A DNA stretch of 64,000 bases from Candidatus Bathyarchaeota archaeon (GTDB lineage Archaea > Thermoproteota > Bathyarchaeia > 40CM-2-53-6): contig VBBN01000006.1 in the NCBI GenBank assembly GCA_005888735.1, forward strand, positions 20,904 to 84,903, given 5' to 3'. Shown here piece after piece: positions 17,792-27,139 of this stretch (its first letter is position 1; each line of letters starts with the position of its first letter). The translations under genes and the position numbers were made by a program. The notes under the pieces were generated by a model that saw only the letters and a list, made by a program, of their open reading frames with translations, ran no database searches and was not told where the DNA came from.

Positions 17792-18502
17792 TTGCTTCTA
17801 GCTGAACCCAAACATGTAGTGGCGCCCGGAGAGCTACTCGCAGAAGGTGACCATCTCCTCGGAGACAACGCCTATCGTATAGGAACCCAGATTTTCTCCG
17901 CGTGCGTCGGGCTGTTTGAAGTCGACGGAAACAGAGTGACCGTTGTCCCGCTCAAGGGTGGGTACATACCCAGGGTCGGCGACCTTGTCGCAGGGCGTGT
18001 CATCGACATCGGACTGTCCGGCTGGACGGTGGACATCCGATCACCGTACCTCGCAATGCTTCCTGCTTCTGAAACCCCAGGTCCGAGAGGGCCGCGACGA
18101 AGGGACCTGTCGACAACATTTGACGTGGGAGACATGATGCTCTCGGAGGTTCTCGCGTTCGACCGGACGAGAGACCCGCTGTTAACCATAAAGGGTCCAG
18201 GTTTGGGAAAAATCTCGACAGGAAGAGTAGTGGAGATATCGGCGGCCAAGATTCCGCGATTAATCGGCCGGAAAGGCTCCATGATAAGCATGCTCAAGAA
18301 TGAGACTGGTTGCCAGATTACTGTTGGACAGAACGGGATAGCTTTCGTATGGGGTAAGTCCCCTGAGAACGAGAGGCTCGCGGTAGAAGCCATATACATG
18401 GTCGAACGCGAAGCTCATACACGAGGCCTAACGGATAGGATTAGGGAAATGATAGCGAAATCAAACGTGGTAGGAGAAATTGCCAGAACCCAAACAGCCT
18501 GA
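17792..18502 (+). CDS. rrp4: Exosome cap subunit Rrp4
   Basis: RNA-binding cap protein of the archaeal exosome. The N-terminal domain ([16 protein letters not shown]) is followed by an S1 domain (about residues 60-130; [17 protein letters not shown]) and a KH domain (about 140-205; [16 protein letters not shown]). 236 residues. The start is TTG at 17792, 12 bases after the SBDS stop. It overlaps rrp41 by 23 bases, so the operon is tightly coupled. Confidence 0.96.
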   Translation: MLLAEPKHVVAPGELLAEGDHLLGDNAYRIGTQIFSACVGLFEVDGNRVTVVPLKGGYIPRVGDLVAGRVIDIGLSGWTVDIRSPYLAMLPASETPGPRGPRRRDLSTTFDVGDMMLSEVLAFDRTRDPLLTIKGPGLGKISTGRVVEISAAKIPRLIGRKGSMISMLKNETGCQITVGQNGIAFVWGKSPENERLAVEAIYMVEREAHTRGLTDRIREMIAKSNVVGEIARTQTA

Positions 18503-19247
18503 GAAACTAATAGACGAGAAAGGGCTGCGGATCGACGGGCGCCGCCTCGACCAGCTCCGTCCAATAAAACTAGAAGTAGGGATACTAGACAAGGCAGACG
18601 GCTCAGCGTATATTGAACAGGGAAAAAATAAGATCCTAGCCGCGGTTTACGGCCCCAGAGAAGCCCACCCCAAGCACATTGCTCTGCCTGAGAGAGCGGT
18701 AATTCGTTGCAGGTATCATATGGCTCCTTTCTCAGTGGACGAGCGAAAGTCGCCGGCCCCCTCAAGACGAGAGATGGAGCTCTCCAAAGTCATCAGAGAA
18801 TCGCTGGAGCCTGTGGTACTTACCGAATTGTACCCGCGAACAATGATAGACTTGTTTGTCGAGATTCTCCAGTCTGACGGGGGTTCGAGGTGCGCTGGGA
18901 TCACCGCGGCTTCCCTCGCCCTGGCGGACGCAGGCATTCCGATGCGCGAGATTGTTGCTGCCTGTGCCGTCGGGAAGATCGAGGGAAAACTGGCGCTAGA
19001 TTTGTCAGATGCCGAGGACAAGTATGGTGAAGCAGACCTTCCGGTGGCACTCGTTCCAAATTCGAGCATGATTACCCTTCTCCAGATGGACGGTAGTCTC
19101 ACGCCGAGCGAGTTTGAGAGGGGTCTCGGCATGGCTGTGGAAGCGTGCAAGGCAATTCATTCTATGCAGCGAGAGGCTTTGAAGAAGAAGTACCATGAAA
19201 TAAAGGAGGTTGTGGAAGAGAAGGAAGAGAGCGAGGTCATCGCCTAG
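18480..19247 (+). CDS. rrp41: Exosome catalytic subunit Rrp41
   Basis: RNase PH-fold subunit that carries the phosphorolytic active site of the exosome hexamer. Landmarks: [50 protein letters not shown] with the phosphate-binding region, and a lysine/glutamate-rich C-terminus. 255 residues, start TTG at 18480 inside rrp4. The active-site acidic pair lies in the [17 protein letters not shown] region (split here as [10 protein letters not shown] and EADLPVA). Confidence 0.96.
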   Translation: MPEPKQPEKLIDEKGLRIDGRRLDQLRPIKLEVGILDKADGSAYIEQGKNKILAAVYGPREAHPKHIALPERAVIRCRYHMAPFSVDERKSPAPSRREMELSKVIRESLEPVVLTELYPRTMIDLFVEILQSDGGSRCAGITAASLALADAGIPMREIVAACAVGKIEGKLALDLSDAEDKYGEADLPVALVPNSSMITLLQMDGSLTPSEFERGLGMAVEACKAIHSMQREALKKKYHEIKEVVEEKEESEVIA

Positions 19248-20065
19248 TGTCCCATACCCCACAGCTCCCCCCCGTTGCAAAGCTGGAGCAGAAGACAATT
19301 GTCGACATGATCTCAAGGGGAAAGAGAATTGACGAACGGAGCCCGGAAAGCTATCGTCCGATACAAATCCAAGTAGGACTTATCGAAAAAGCGAACGGCT
19401 CTGCACAGGTTCATCTCGGAAAGTCGAAAATCCTGGTCGGCGTCAAGGTTCAAACTGGAGAACCGTTCCCTGACACTCCTGACGAGGGAGTGCTTACTGT
19501 AAACGTGGAGCTTGTCCCCCTTGCCTCGCCGTCGTTCGAGCCTGGACCCCCAAGCGAACAGGCGATAGAGCTCGCCAGGGTCGTTGACAGAGGAATCCGA
19601 GAGTCGAAAGCTATCGACGTAAAGTCGCTCGTTATCCAGAAGGGGAAAAAGGTCCAGGTCGTCTATGTGGACGTGTACGTTCTGGACCATGACGGGAACC
19701 TTATCGACGCCTCGGCAATGGCCTCTCTCGCTGCCCTTGTCAACGCCAAGGTCTCGAAGATGGAGCTCAAAGGCGACGAGGTTGTAGCGAAGCCGGGCCA
19801 CCATTCGCTTCCAGTGAACAATTATCCGATCGCAGTTACCTTCGCTAAGGTTGACAAGACAATACTTGTAGACCCATCTCTGGAAGAGGAACAGGTTATG
19901 AGCGCACGCTTGACCGTTACAATCGACAAGAACGGCTCCATCTGTGCGATGCAGAAGGGTGGGCTCTCAGGGTTCAGCGTCGAGGAGCTCAAGAAGGCCG
20001 TAGGTCTGGCTGTCCAGAAGGCTGCTGAGAACAGGGCAAAGGTACTGGCGGTGGCGAAGGGCTAA
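19247..20065 (+). CDS. rrp42: Exosome subunit Rrp42
   Basis: Non-catalytic RNase PH-fold partner of Rrp41 that is required for RNA binding in the hexamer. RIDERSPESYRPIQIQVG, GSAQVHLGKSKILVGVK and the C-terminal GSICAMQKGGLSGFS identify it. 272 residues, start GTG whose G is the last base of the rrp41 stop. It is followed without gap by L37Ae (TAATG). Confidence 0.96.
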   Translation: MSHTPQLPPVAKLEQKTIVDMISRGKRIDERSPESYRPIQIQVGLIEKANGSAQVHLGKSKILVGVKVQTGEPFPDTPDEGVLTVNVELVPLASPSFEPGPPSEQAIELARVVDRGIRESKAIDVKSLVIQKGKKVQVVYVDVYVLDHDGNLIDASAMASLAALVNAKVSKMELKGDEVVAKPGHHSLPVNNYPIAVTFAKVDKTILVDPSLEEEQVMSARLTVTIDKNGSICAMQKGGLSGFSVEELKKAVGLAVQKAAENRAKVLAVAKG

Positions 20066-20490
20066 TGGCCAAGCGACTTGGCCTTGGCGGAGGACTCGGA
20101 GCACGGTACGGAAGGTTTCCCCGAAGGCAGTATGTTGAGATTGTATCGGGGCTTCGTGCAAAGCATGAATGCCCAAGGTGCAAGTTTCGCACGGTCAAAC
20201 GTTGGAGTGTAGGAGTTTGGCTTTGCAGAAAATGCGGTTTCAGGTTCGCGGGTGGAGCATATACACCGGTTACGAAACTGGGCCAGATCGCCGCGCGAGC
20301 TACCCGGGGTCAAATGAGCCCGTCAACCCTCTCAACAGAACTGGATGGTCTAAGAGGAGGAGCAAGAGTCGCAGTACAGGCGCCTGCACCGAAAAGAACG
20401 CGTACCCGGCGGAAGAAAGCCGCTGAACCTGTCGAAACTCCGAAAGAGGAACCTCGTCCCGACGAGGCGGATGAAGCACAAGTTTCCTAG
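20065..20490 (+). CDS. rpl37ae: Ribosomal protein L37Ae with extended tail
   Basis: Zinc-binding large-subunit protein. The zinc ribbon is C36/C39 (CPRC) and C54/C57 (CRKC), with MAKRLGLGGGLGARYG at the N-terminus. The family is normally 70-90 residues; this one has 141 because of a tail of about 60 residues rich in Arg/Lys, then Pro/Glu. That parallels the extended tail of S24e here. The ATG overlaps the rrp42 stop by one base, and its 3' end overlaps pcc1 by 20 bases. Confidence 0.94.
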   Translation: MAKRLGLGGGLGARYGRFPRRQYVEIVSGLRAKHECPRCKFRTVKRWSVGVWLCRKCGFRFAGGAYTPVTKLGQIAARATRGQMSPSTLSTELDGLRGGARVAVQAPAPKRTRTRRKKAAEPVETPKEEPRPDEADEAQVS

Positions 20491-20812
20491 GAAAACTAGC
20501 AAGTCACTCTCAGGAAGAGCCGTACTAGATGTACGCGTTGAACTTCCCAGCGCCAGAATAGCGGAGATCGTATCGTCCTCAATCAGCCCTGAAACGCACC
20601 GGGCTAAAGGGATCCGCTCCGCGACGAGCATCCGCTCAAAGCGAAATGCCCTAGAGCTGGAAATACAAGCTCGCGACCTAGTTGCTCTGCGTGCCTCAGC
20701 CAACTCCTTCCTACGACTCGCTGCCGCAGCTTCGAGAACGATTGACACCGTTGCACCCTTTTATAGAGGCCGACACCGCCGAGCCGTGTCGAATCCAGGG
20801 ACGTCAGTTTGA
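20471..20812 (+). CDS. pcc1: KEOPS complex subunit Pcc1
   Basis: Dimerising subunit of the KEOPS complex that makes the t6A tRNA modification. The 113-residue protein has the family pattern LDVRVELPSARIAEIVSSSISPETHRAKGIRS (given in parts: VELPSARIAEIVSSS; SPETHRAKGIRS), ALELEIQARDLVALRASANSFLR (as LEIQARDLVALRA) and a terminal basic stretch. Position after L37Ae and before prefoldin beta is conserved in TACK archaea. Confidence 0.9.
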   Translation: MKHKFPRKTSKSLSGRAVLDVRVELPSARIAEIVSSSISPETHRAKGIRSATSIRSKRNALELEIQARDLVALRASANSFLRLAAAASRTIDTVAPFYRGRHRRAVSNPGTSV

Positions 20813-21150
20813 TACAGGAACAACTCTCACGGCTACAGCAACTCCAACAGACGCTTCAAGCCGTGGCAACGCAAAAACAACAGCTTGAGATCGAGGCGTC
20901 AGAAACAGACAAGGCCCTGGCTGAGCTGGAGAAAATGACCGATGACTCATCGGTCTACAAGAGCGTTGGAAGCCTGCTTCTCAAATCGGATAGGCAGACC
21001 TTGCTAAAGGAGTTGAAGGAACGAAAGGAGCTCCTCGGTACGAGAATCACGGTTCTAGGGAGACAGGAGGACCGGACTAAGGAGAGAATGAAAGAGCTTC
21101 AAGAGAAGCTTCAGGAAAAACTGCGGCCTAGTACTGCTTCAGCCAACTGA
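20809..21150 (+). CDS. pfdB: Prefoldin subunit beta
   Basis: Chaperone that hands nascent chains to the thermosome, which is also encoded in this window. Two long amphipathic helices form a coiled coil (QEQLSRLQQLQQTLQAVATQ; EELLGTRITVLG-like KERKELLGTRITVLGRQ) around the short beta region SVYKSVGSLLLKSD. 113 residues. The TTG start overlaps the pcc1 stop. Its TGA is followed in the same frame by the DHH phosphoesterase reading frame, which has no conventional start. Confidence 0.92.
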   Translation: MIQEQLSRLQQLQQTLQAVATQKQQLEIEASETDKALAELEKMTDDSSVYKSVGSLLLKSDRQTLLKELKERKELLGTRITVLGRQEDRTKERMKELQEKLQEKLRPSTASAN

Positions 21151-21162
21151 GAGATTTCTCAA

Positions 21163-22191
21163 CTGGAAAAAACTCTTCACTCTGCACCCGAGAAGCGCAC
21201 GGCTATTCGTAGCCTAATCTCGAAAGTCACACGCTCCAAGAAGACCGTTCTACTCTGCCACCAGAACGCCGACCCTGACGCAGCCTGCTCAGCTTTTGTC
21301 CTCCAGAACCTCCTGAAGCGACAGATTCCTGGAAGTGACGTGAGCATCTGTTGCCCCGAAGGCGTCGGGGCGTCGACTAGTCAACTTCTCGAAAACCTGG
21401 GCATAGACCCGCCTTCAAGTAAGCTCAGTTCTGACGTGGACCTGGCAGTGCTTGTGGACACTAACACCTTGGACCAGCTAGGCAAAGCTGCGGACGTCCT
21501 GCGCGATGCAGACGTAGAGATTGTTGTAGTTGATCATCATCATCCACACCCAGACACCAAGAAAGTGGCCAGCCTGTTGATTGTAGATGAAACAGCCGCA
21601 GCCGCCGCAGAGGTGGTCTTCGACCTTCTTCTTTCAGCAAACGAGCGGTTAGAGGCAAATGAGTCGACAGCGCTCCTAGCGGCACTATATGTGGAGACAA
21701 AACACTTCATCCTGGCTAGAGAATCTACCTTCCACATCGCAGCAAAGCTTGTCAGTTCGGGAGCGAATCCTCGTCGTCTATCTGAGATACTCGGCGCGCC
21801 CATGAATAGGTCGGAGCGAATCGCGAGGCTCAAAGCAGCCAGCCGAAACCGACTGCTCCCAGTCGGAAACTGGATCATCGTAACTTCACAGCTCGGTTCT
21901 TACCAGTCATCAGCAGCACGTGCTTTGCTGGGGTTGGGAGCTCACGTGGCGCTTGTCGGCGGCGAGGCAAGAGAGAGAGTTAGGGTCAACATGCGCTCTA
22001 CAGAGGATTTCTACAACAAGACTGGAGTACACTTAGCGCGGGACCTCGCAATACCGATCGGAAAAGAATCTGGTGGGACGGGTGGCGGGCATCCTACGGC
22101 AGCAGGACTGACAACGAAGCGAGAACTTGAGCATACCATAACAGCTTGTACGGACAAGCTCAAAAAATTGTTGGTGCCTCTCCAGACCTAA
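21163..22191 (+). CDS. DHH-family phosphoesterase, no ATG/GTG/TTG start
   Basis: DHH/DHHA1 phosphoesterase of the RecJ-like/oligoribonuclease class. Motif I appears as LLCHQNADPDAACSAF, the DHH motif as VVVDHHHPHPD, and a C-terminal DHHA1 domain ends in GGTGGGHPTAAG. About 342 residues from the CTG at 21163. The first conventional codon (GTG at 21340) would remove motif I. Between the prefoldin TGA and motif I there is only ATT (21154), CTG (21163) and ACG (21199) as near-cognate starts. CTG gives the usual length. It closes the exosome superoperon and may degrade short oligonucleotides produced by it (inference). Confidence 0.85.
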   Translation: MEKTLHSAPEKRTAIRSLISKVTRSKKTVLLCHQNADPDAACSAFVLQNLLKRQIPGSDVSICCPEGVGASTSQLLENLGIDPPSSKLSSDVDLAVLVDTNTLDQLGKAADVLRDADVEIVVVDHHHPHPDTKKVASLLIVDETAAAAAEVVFDLLLSANERLEANESTALLAALYVETKHFILARESTFHIAAKLVSSGANPRRLSEILGAPMNRSERIARLKAASRNRLLPVGNWIIVTSQLGSYQSSAARALLGLGAHVALVGGEARERVRVNMRSTEDFYNKTGVHLARDLAIPIGKESGGTGGGHPTAAGLTTKRELEHTITACTDKLKKLLVPLQT

Positions 22192-22251
22192 TATAGCGGG
22201 CCTCCCGCACCTATCCATTATAGAGTATCAACCCAAAAGTGAGTAAGACAT

Positions 22252-23115
22252 TTGTCCGGCAGCTCTGAGATAATTCGTGCTGAGCGACTGGGCTTCAAAT
22301 ACGCCGGGACCGATAAGCCTGCGATCCAAAACGTCAGCCTATCAATAGGCAGGGGCGAGTTCGTACTCCTAACAGGCCCTAGCGGCTGTGGCAAGAGCAC
22401 GCTATGCAGATGCCTGAACGGATTAATCCCCAACTTCTACCAGGGAGAAATCTCGGGAGATATCATGGTTGACGGGCTTAGCACCAGCAAGCAGTTGACC
22501 AGCGAGCTTTCAAGGCACATTGGTTACGTGTTCCAGAACCCTGAAAACCAGTTGTTCGCTCTCACAGTGGAGAAAGACATTGCCTTCGGGCCAGAGAACC
22601 TCGGCCTAAGCAGAGCCGAGATCAGGTCACGCGTCGACAGTGCAATGCACGTCACCAACACTGTTGGCTTGAAGGATCTGGCCCCCTACGAGCTTTCTGG
22701 CGGCCAGCAACAACGAGTTGCGCTCGCTGGAGTGCTGGCAATGCAGCCGAGCATGATCGTCTTGGACGAGCCCACCTCATTCCTCGACCCAAAGACAGCT
22801 GAAGAGATCATGAGCGCAGCGGAACAACTTCGTCAAGACCAGGGTATCACCATTCTGGTCGTGGAGCATCGCCTGGATCTCGTCGCAAGGTATGCTAAAA
22901 GAATCATCGTGATGAACAAAGGCGAGGTTGTCGCCGACGGGGGGCTCGAAGAGACATTGGACACCCAGTTCGAAATGCTAACTGGCCTAGGGGTGGGAGT
23001 ACCAAGGGTTTCTCTGCTATGGGCGATGCTACGCAGAGATGGCTTCGTTACAGGAAGAGTCCCCACCCACGTTGAAGAGGCAGCTGACAGCCTCTCGAAG
23101 AGACTCGGCAATTGA
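22252..23115 (+). CDS. ecfA1: ECF transporter ATPase EcfA (first copy)
   Basis: ABC ATPase of an energy-coupling-factor vitamin/metal transporter. Walker A GPSGCGKST is at about residues 42-50, Q-loop VFQNPENQLFALTVEKDIAFG (QNPENQLF is typical of Ecf ATPases), signature LSGGQQQ, and Walker B MIVLDEPTSFLDP. 287 residues, TTG start. It forms an operon with a second ATPase and the T component, with overlaps. Confidence 0.93.
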   Translation: MSGSSEIIRAERLGFKYAGTDKPAIQNVSLSIGRGEFVLLTGPSGCGKSTLCRCLNGLIPNFYQGEISGDIMVDGLSTSKQLTSELSRHIGYVFQNPENQLFALTVEKDIAFGPENLGLSRAEIRSRVDSAMHVTNTVGLKDLAPYELSGGQQQRVALAGVLAMQPSMIVLDEPTSFLDPKTAEEIMSAAEQLRQDQGITILVVEHRLDLVARYAKRIIVMNKGEVVADGGLEETLDTQFEMLTGLGVGVPRVSLLWAMLRRDGFVTGRVPTHVEEAADSLSKRLGN

Positions 23116-23954
23116 TTACGCTAGAGCAAGTATGGTTCAAGTACCCTTCCGGGTCTCTAGCTCTCCAGGAAGTCGACTTCTCAGTTGAGAGCGGATCGTT
23201 CATCGCAATCATGGGGGAGAACGGAGCTGGAAAGACCACGCTTGCCAAGCATCTCAACGGCCTCTTGAAACCCAGCTCTGGAAGAGTGCTCGTTGACGGC
23301 GAGGATACACGAAAGAAGAGTGTCGCCCAGCTTGCTAGAAAGGTTGGGCTCGTATTCCAAAACCCTGACCACTTGCTATTCTCGGAGAGCGTTAGGCAGG
23401 AGGTTGCCTTCGCCTTGAAGAACTTTGGCTATCCGGCAGACGTAATTGAGACGCAGGTCAAGAGAACATTGGAATCGCTTGACCTGTCGGAATACGCTGA
23501 CACATCGCCGTTTCTGTTGAGCGGTGGGGAGCGTAAAAGGGTCGCGCTTGCCGCCGTGCTTGCATGGGAACCAGACTATTTGATCTTGGATGAACCGACG
23601 ATAGGTCAGGACTACCAGCAGAAGGAGCGACTACGGAACTTCATCCTTCAACTATACTCTCAGGGAAAGGCTGTCGTGATGATTACTCACGATGTCGAGT
23701 TCGTCGCCGAGTGCAACCCACAAGTCGTCCTGATGTCTAAGGGAAAAGTCGTGGGGAGCGGATCCGCGGACCGAGTTCTCTCTAGCGACCAGCTGGTGGA
23801 GAAGGCCTCCTTGGTTAAGCCCCAAATGGCGAAGCTGTTCGCCCGTTTGAAACCTCAAGGATTCCCAGGCGACGTGGTTGACGTTCATAGGGCGAAGATG
23901 CTGCTTGAGGCCAAGTTGGTGGAGGTCAAGGGAAGTGTCCCTCAAAGCCCTTGA
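23112..23954 (+). CDS. ecfA2: ECF transporter ATPase EcfA (second copy)
   Basis: Second ABC ATPase of the module. Walker A GENGAGKT is at about residues 35-42, Q-loop [14 protein letters not shown], signature LLSGGERKR, and Walker [12 protein letters not shown]. 280 residues, with a TTG start overlapping the previous stop (TTGA). Two different EcfA subunits are the rule for ECF transporters. Confidence 0.93.
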   Translation: MITLEQVWFKYPSGSLALQEVDFSVESGSFIAIMGENGAGKTTLAKHLNGLLKPSSGRVLVDGEDTRKKSVAQLARKVGLVFQNPDHLLFSESVRQEVAFALKNFGYPADVIETQVKRTLESLDLSEYADTSPFLLSGGERKRVALAAVLAWEPDYLILDEPTIGQDYQQKERLRNFILQLYSQGKAVVMITHDVEFVAECNPQVVLMSKGKVVGSGSADRVLSSDQLVEKASLVKPQMAKLFARLKPQGFPGDVVDVHRAKMLLEAKLVEVKGSVPQSP

Positions 23955-24711
23955 AGGGTTCAAGTTCTCAACGCTAAAGACGCCAATTCACCAGCTGGAC
24001 CCAAGGGCGAAGTTCCTGCTGATCGTTGCGCTGGTGATTCCCGCGCTTTTCTTCGCTAGCATCTACGTGATGATATTTCTTCTGCTCCTCCAGATTCCCC
24101 TCTTGATGCTTGGGCGCGTACTGACAAGGTGGGCTTGGTCAATGCGTAGGGCAGTCTTTCTCTCTGTGCTGATATTTCTTGTGAACTTGTTCACCAGTAC
24201 CATTTTTTCGGCGGTGGCGTTGACGATGCGTTTCCTTGTTCTCTTGACCACTTTCAGCTTGTTTTTCATGACTACTTCTCCTGACGATCTCGGGTTAGCT
24301 ATTGACAAGGTTCGCCCGATTAGGTGGCTCTCGCGTAAGTGGTTGGGCTATCCGAACGCGCTTTCGTTCACGTTCACTACGGCTGTGAGACTAGTTCCGA
24401 CTATGGCTGCCGATGCGCAGACGGTCGTTGACGCCCAACGGTCCAGAGGGCTGGAACTTGACAAGGGAAACTTTCTTAAAAGAATCCGGAATTATGTTCC
24501 CATTCTAATTCCGTTGTTGTTAATTGCCATAAGGCGGAGTCTTGAGCTTGCTGAGGCCTTGGAATCGCGGGGATTCCCAGGGAAGGAGGGAAGAGTGAAC
24601 TTGTTCGAGCTAAAGTTCAAACCCGTGGACTACTATGTGATCGCATCTTCAATGTTGGGGTTGGCTGTCTCGGCATGGGTCCTTTTCAACTATAAGATAC
24701 CGACAATCTAG
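23935..24711 (+). CDS. ecfT: ECF transporter transmembrane component EcfT
   Basis: Membrane coupling subunit of the ECF transporter, about 258 residues with five to six hydrophobic segments ([36 protein letters not shown]). The two conserved cytoplasmic coupling motifs are seen as [11 protein letters not shown] and [11 protein letters not shown], i.e. the A-R-G signatures that dock on EcfA. The GTG at 23935 gives a natural N-terminus, with a 20-base overlap with ecfA2. No substrate-binding S component is adjacent, so the module is probably shared by S units elsewhere. Confidence 0.92.
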   Translation: MSLKALEGFKFSTLKTPIHQLDPRAKFLLIVALVIPALFFASIYVMIFLLLLQIPLLMLGRVLTRWAWSMRRAVFLSVLIFLVNLFTSTIFSAVALTMRFLVLLTTFSLFFMTTSPDDLGLAIDKVRPIRWLSRKWLGYPNALSFTFTTAVRLVPTMAADAQTVVDAQRSRGLELDKGNFLKRIRNYVPILIPLLLIAIRRSLELAEALESRGFPGKEGRVNLFELKFKPVDYYVIASSMLGLAVSAWVLFNYKIPTI

Positions 24712-26654
24712 CGGTTGTTCTTCGGCCTCCGCTCTGCCTCGCGCAGCATCTCGATGGCACTTTTCACTTCCTCGACCGATGCGCCATCCTCTAGAGTCGT
24801 TATGTCTCCGATATCGTCGCCCGAGGCTACAGCCTTGATTACTCGTCGCATTATCTTGCCGCTTCTCGTCTTAGGGAGGAGACTTGCGAAATAGATACGG
24901 TCGGGGACGGCAATTGGCCCGACGGTCTTCTTGACATGCTGCCGTAATTCCTCTTCAAGCTCCTTTGACGGCCTCGTTGAACTCTTGAGTGTAACAAATG
25001 CCACTATGGCCTCCCCTCTTACGGGGTCAGGCCGGCCCGCGACGGCAGCCTCAGCAACCGAAAGGTGGCTGACAAGCGCATCTTCGACCTCGATCGTTCC
25101 TAACCGGTGTCCGGCCACTTTCATCACTTCATCGGCGCGGCCTAGTAGCCAGAAATAGCCTTCTTGGTCGCGCAGGGCGTAGTCCCCTGGGTAGTAGACT
25201 CCTGGAAAACGGGACCAGTAGACTTGTTTGTATCGCTCGTTGTCTTTGTAGAGTGTAAGAAACATTCCCGGCCATGGCTTGCGAATCACCAAGAAGCCCT
25301 TCTGGCCCGGCGGAAGAGATTCTCCTTTCTCATCGACGACCTCAGCGTCGATGCCCGGCAATGGGAAGGTCGCCGAGCCTGGCTTCAAAGCAACCAGTCC
25401 GAGTTTCGGACTGGGTGATATCATGATCCCCCCTGTCTCTGTCTGCCACCAAGTGTCCACAATCGGGCATCGTCCCTGTCCTATTTCGTTGAAATACCAG
25501 TACCACGCAGCCGGGTTGATCGGCTCGCCCACAGTTCCGAGAAGGCGTAGGCTCCTCAGGTTGTGGTCGCGTGGATACTCCTCACCGTGGCGCATTAGAG
25601 ATCGTATGGCTGTGGGAGCAGTGTAGAGAACAGTGATGCCATAGTTTTCGATGATTTGCCACCATCGATCTGGTTGGGGATAGTCGAGCGCGCCCTCGTA
25701 CATTACGCTCGTGAGCCCGTGAAGCAGGGGACCAAAGACGATGTATGTGTGCCCAGTTACCCATCCTATGTCTGCCGTACACCAGTAAACATCATCATCC
25801 TTCGGGTCGAACACCCAGTCTTGAGTGCTTAGAGCGTGCACAAGATATCCTCCTGTGCTGTGGGCCACTCCCTTTGGCTTACCGGTGGTTCCTGATGTGT
25901 AGAGGATGTAGAGTATGTGGGATGCCTCGACTGGGACAGGCTCCACGTAGGAAGAACCCTTGCGAAGAGCATCGTCCCACCATTGGTCGCGCCCAGTTTT
26001 CATCGAGACTTGTTGGCCGGTTCGTCTAACAACGATCATGTGTCTGACGCTTGGCGTGCTCTCAAGCGCCTCGTCTACAACCGCTTTGAGGGGCAGCGTC
26101 TTGCCCCGCCTGAACCCGCCGTCTGCCGTCACAACGACTTTCGCACCGCAGTCTTGAATTCTCTCCGCTAGAGATTTGGAGCTGAAACCTGAGAAGACCA
26201 CTGTGAACGGAGCGCCAATCCTTGCACATGCCAACATAGCCGCCGGGAACTCGGGGACTAGAGGAAGGTAGATCGCAACAGCGTCCCCTTTACGGACCTC
26301 GAGACGTTGGAGGGCAGAAGCAAACCTGTTAGTGATCTGAAACAGGTCTTGATACGTTACTGTCCTCTTTTCGCCCGACTCTCCCTCCCAGAGGTAGGCT
26401 ACCTTGTTCTTCCTCCACGAGGCGACGTGCCTGTCAAGGGTGTTCTCAGAAGCGTTCAACTCGCCCCCTACGAACCATCGAGCGAATGGAGGGTCCCATT
26501 TCAAAGTCTGGGTCCAGCCCTTTCGCCATAGAAGCCGTCTTGCTTGGATGTCCCAGAAGCCTGCTGGGTCCTCGAGGGATTCTTTGTGAAGATCTAAATA
26601 GCGGCGGACCGGCCAGACTTTTTCATTGGAGGGAAGGCCGAAGATGTCTGACAT
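24708..26654 (-). CDS. acs: Acetyl-CoA synthetase (AMP-forming)
   Basis: Activates acetate to acetyl-CoA through acetyl-AMP. 648 residues, start ATG. Motifs: [11 protein letters not shown] (phosphate loop), [10 protein letters not shown] with the tryptophan that limits the pocket to acetate, YPGDYALRD, and [11 protein letters not shown] with the acetylation-sensitive lysine near the C-terminus. A short-chain homologue acting on propionate or 3-hydroxypropionate is possible, but the tryptophan favours acetate. It converges with ecfT (4-base overlap) and is divergent from the SWIB-like gene. The shared upstream region holds a 9-base inverted repeat. Confidence 0.93.
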   Translation of the reverse strand: MSDIFGLPSNEKVWPVRRYLDLHKESLEDPAGFWDIQARRLLWRKGWTQTLKWDPPFARWFVGGELNASENTLDRHVASWRKNKVAYLWEGESGEKRTVTYQDLFQITNRFASALQRLEVRKGDAVAIYLPLVPEFPAAMLACARIGAPFTVVFSGFSSKSLAERIQDCGAKVVVTADGGFRRGKTLPLKAVVDEALESTPSVRHMIVVRRTGQQVSMKTGRDQWWDDALRKGSSYVEPVPVEASHILYILYTSGTTGKPKGVAHSTGGYLVHALSTQDWVFDPKDDDVYWCTADIGWVTGHTYIVFGPLLHGLTSVMYEGALDYPQPDRWWQIIENYGITVLYTAPTAIRSLMRHGEEYPRDHNLRSLRLLGTVGEPINPAAWYWYFNEIGQGRCPIVDTWWQTETGGIMISPSPKLGLVALKPGSATFPLPGIDAEVVDEKGESLPPGQKGFLVIRKPWPGMFLTLYKDNERYKQVYWSRFPGVYYPGDYALRDQEGYFWLLGRADEVMKVAGHRLGTIEVEDALVSHLSVAEAAVAGRPDPVRGEAIVAFVTLKSSTRPSKELEEELRQHVKKTVGPIAVPDRIYFASLLPKTRSGKIMRRVIKAVASGDDIGDITTLEDGASVEEVKSAIEMLREAERRPKNNR

Positions 26655-26742
26655 TCAGGCAACCTCTTGGTGTTGGTAACTACTTGTATACTTGGTCTCG
26701 CCAAAAGTCTTGTCCCTAAGAGGCTCGCAAGGGAAGGAGCAG

Positions 26743-26766
26743 AGTGATTCTCATTATAGAATCACT
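26743..26766. promoter_or_regulatory. Inverted repeat in the acs/SWIB divergent region
   Basis: AGTGATTCT at 26743-26751 and AGAATCACT at 26758-26766 form a perfect 9-base inverted repeat with the spacer CATTAT. It lies 89 bases upstream of the acs start and about 100 bases upstream of the SWIB-like gene, in the only intergenic space between two divergent genes. A dimeric regulator operator is the simplest reading; a hairpin in the 5' leader of either transcript is the alternative. Confidence 0.5.
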
Positions 26767-26867
26767 ACTTAGTGTTACGCACTGGGGACCGACTGCAGTA
26801 ACAATCGGAATTTCTCAGCTCTCGGAGATGGTGAAGGTCGTTCCTTATCTGATCGGGGAGGTGAAAC

Positions 26868-27032
26868 ACGACGACAAGCAAGAAAGGTAATTTTGGGGGG
26901 TATGGCATTCAACTCGACGAGCATTTGGCGACCGTTCTTGGGGGCAAGGAGGGCCAGAAGGTTTCGCCATCCGAGATGACCAAGAGGCTCTGGCAGTACA
27001 TCAAATCCCACCACTTGGGTGCCAAGAGCTAG
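26868..27032 (+). CDS. Tiny SWIB-like protein, ACG start behind a perfect SD
   Basis: A 54-residue protein. Its core (YGIQLDEHLATVLGG, KVSPSEMTKRLWQYIKSHHL) matches the first half of the SWIB/MDM2 fold, including the W-x-Y-I-K helix. The frame has no ATG, GTG or TTG before the domain. The sequence GGAGGTGA (26857-26864), a full complement of the 16S anti-SD, is followed by AAC and then ACG ACG. Starting at ACG 26868 gives the whole domain. The upstream in-frame codon at 26862 is TGA, so translation cannot start earlier. It stops before the second SWIB half, so either the archaeal form is short or the gene is truncated. Confidence 0.6.
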   Translation, partial: TTTSKKGNFGGYGIQLDEHLATVLGGKEGQKVSPSEMTKRLWQYIKSHHLGAKS

Positions 27033-27139
27033 AATAGGCCTAAGGAGCTTCTTCGTTGAGGACCCATTTTTTTTTCGGACCAAAAACAGGGCAGAGTCAT
27101 CTACCCAAATCATACGACTGCAAATGCCTGGGTGCTCGC

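Noticed and set aside
20260..20480. Repetitive Arg/Pro region as a possible repeat array
   Set aside because: It is the disordered tail of L37Ae, not a DNA repeat; no CRISPR-like spacing occurs anywhere in the window.
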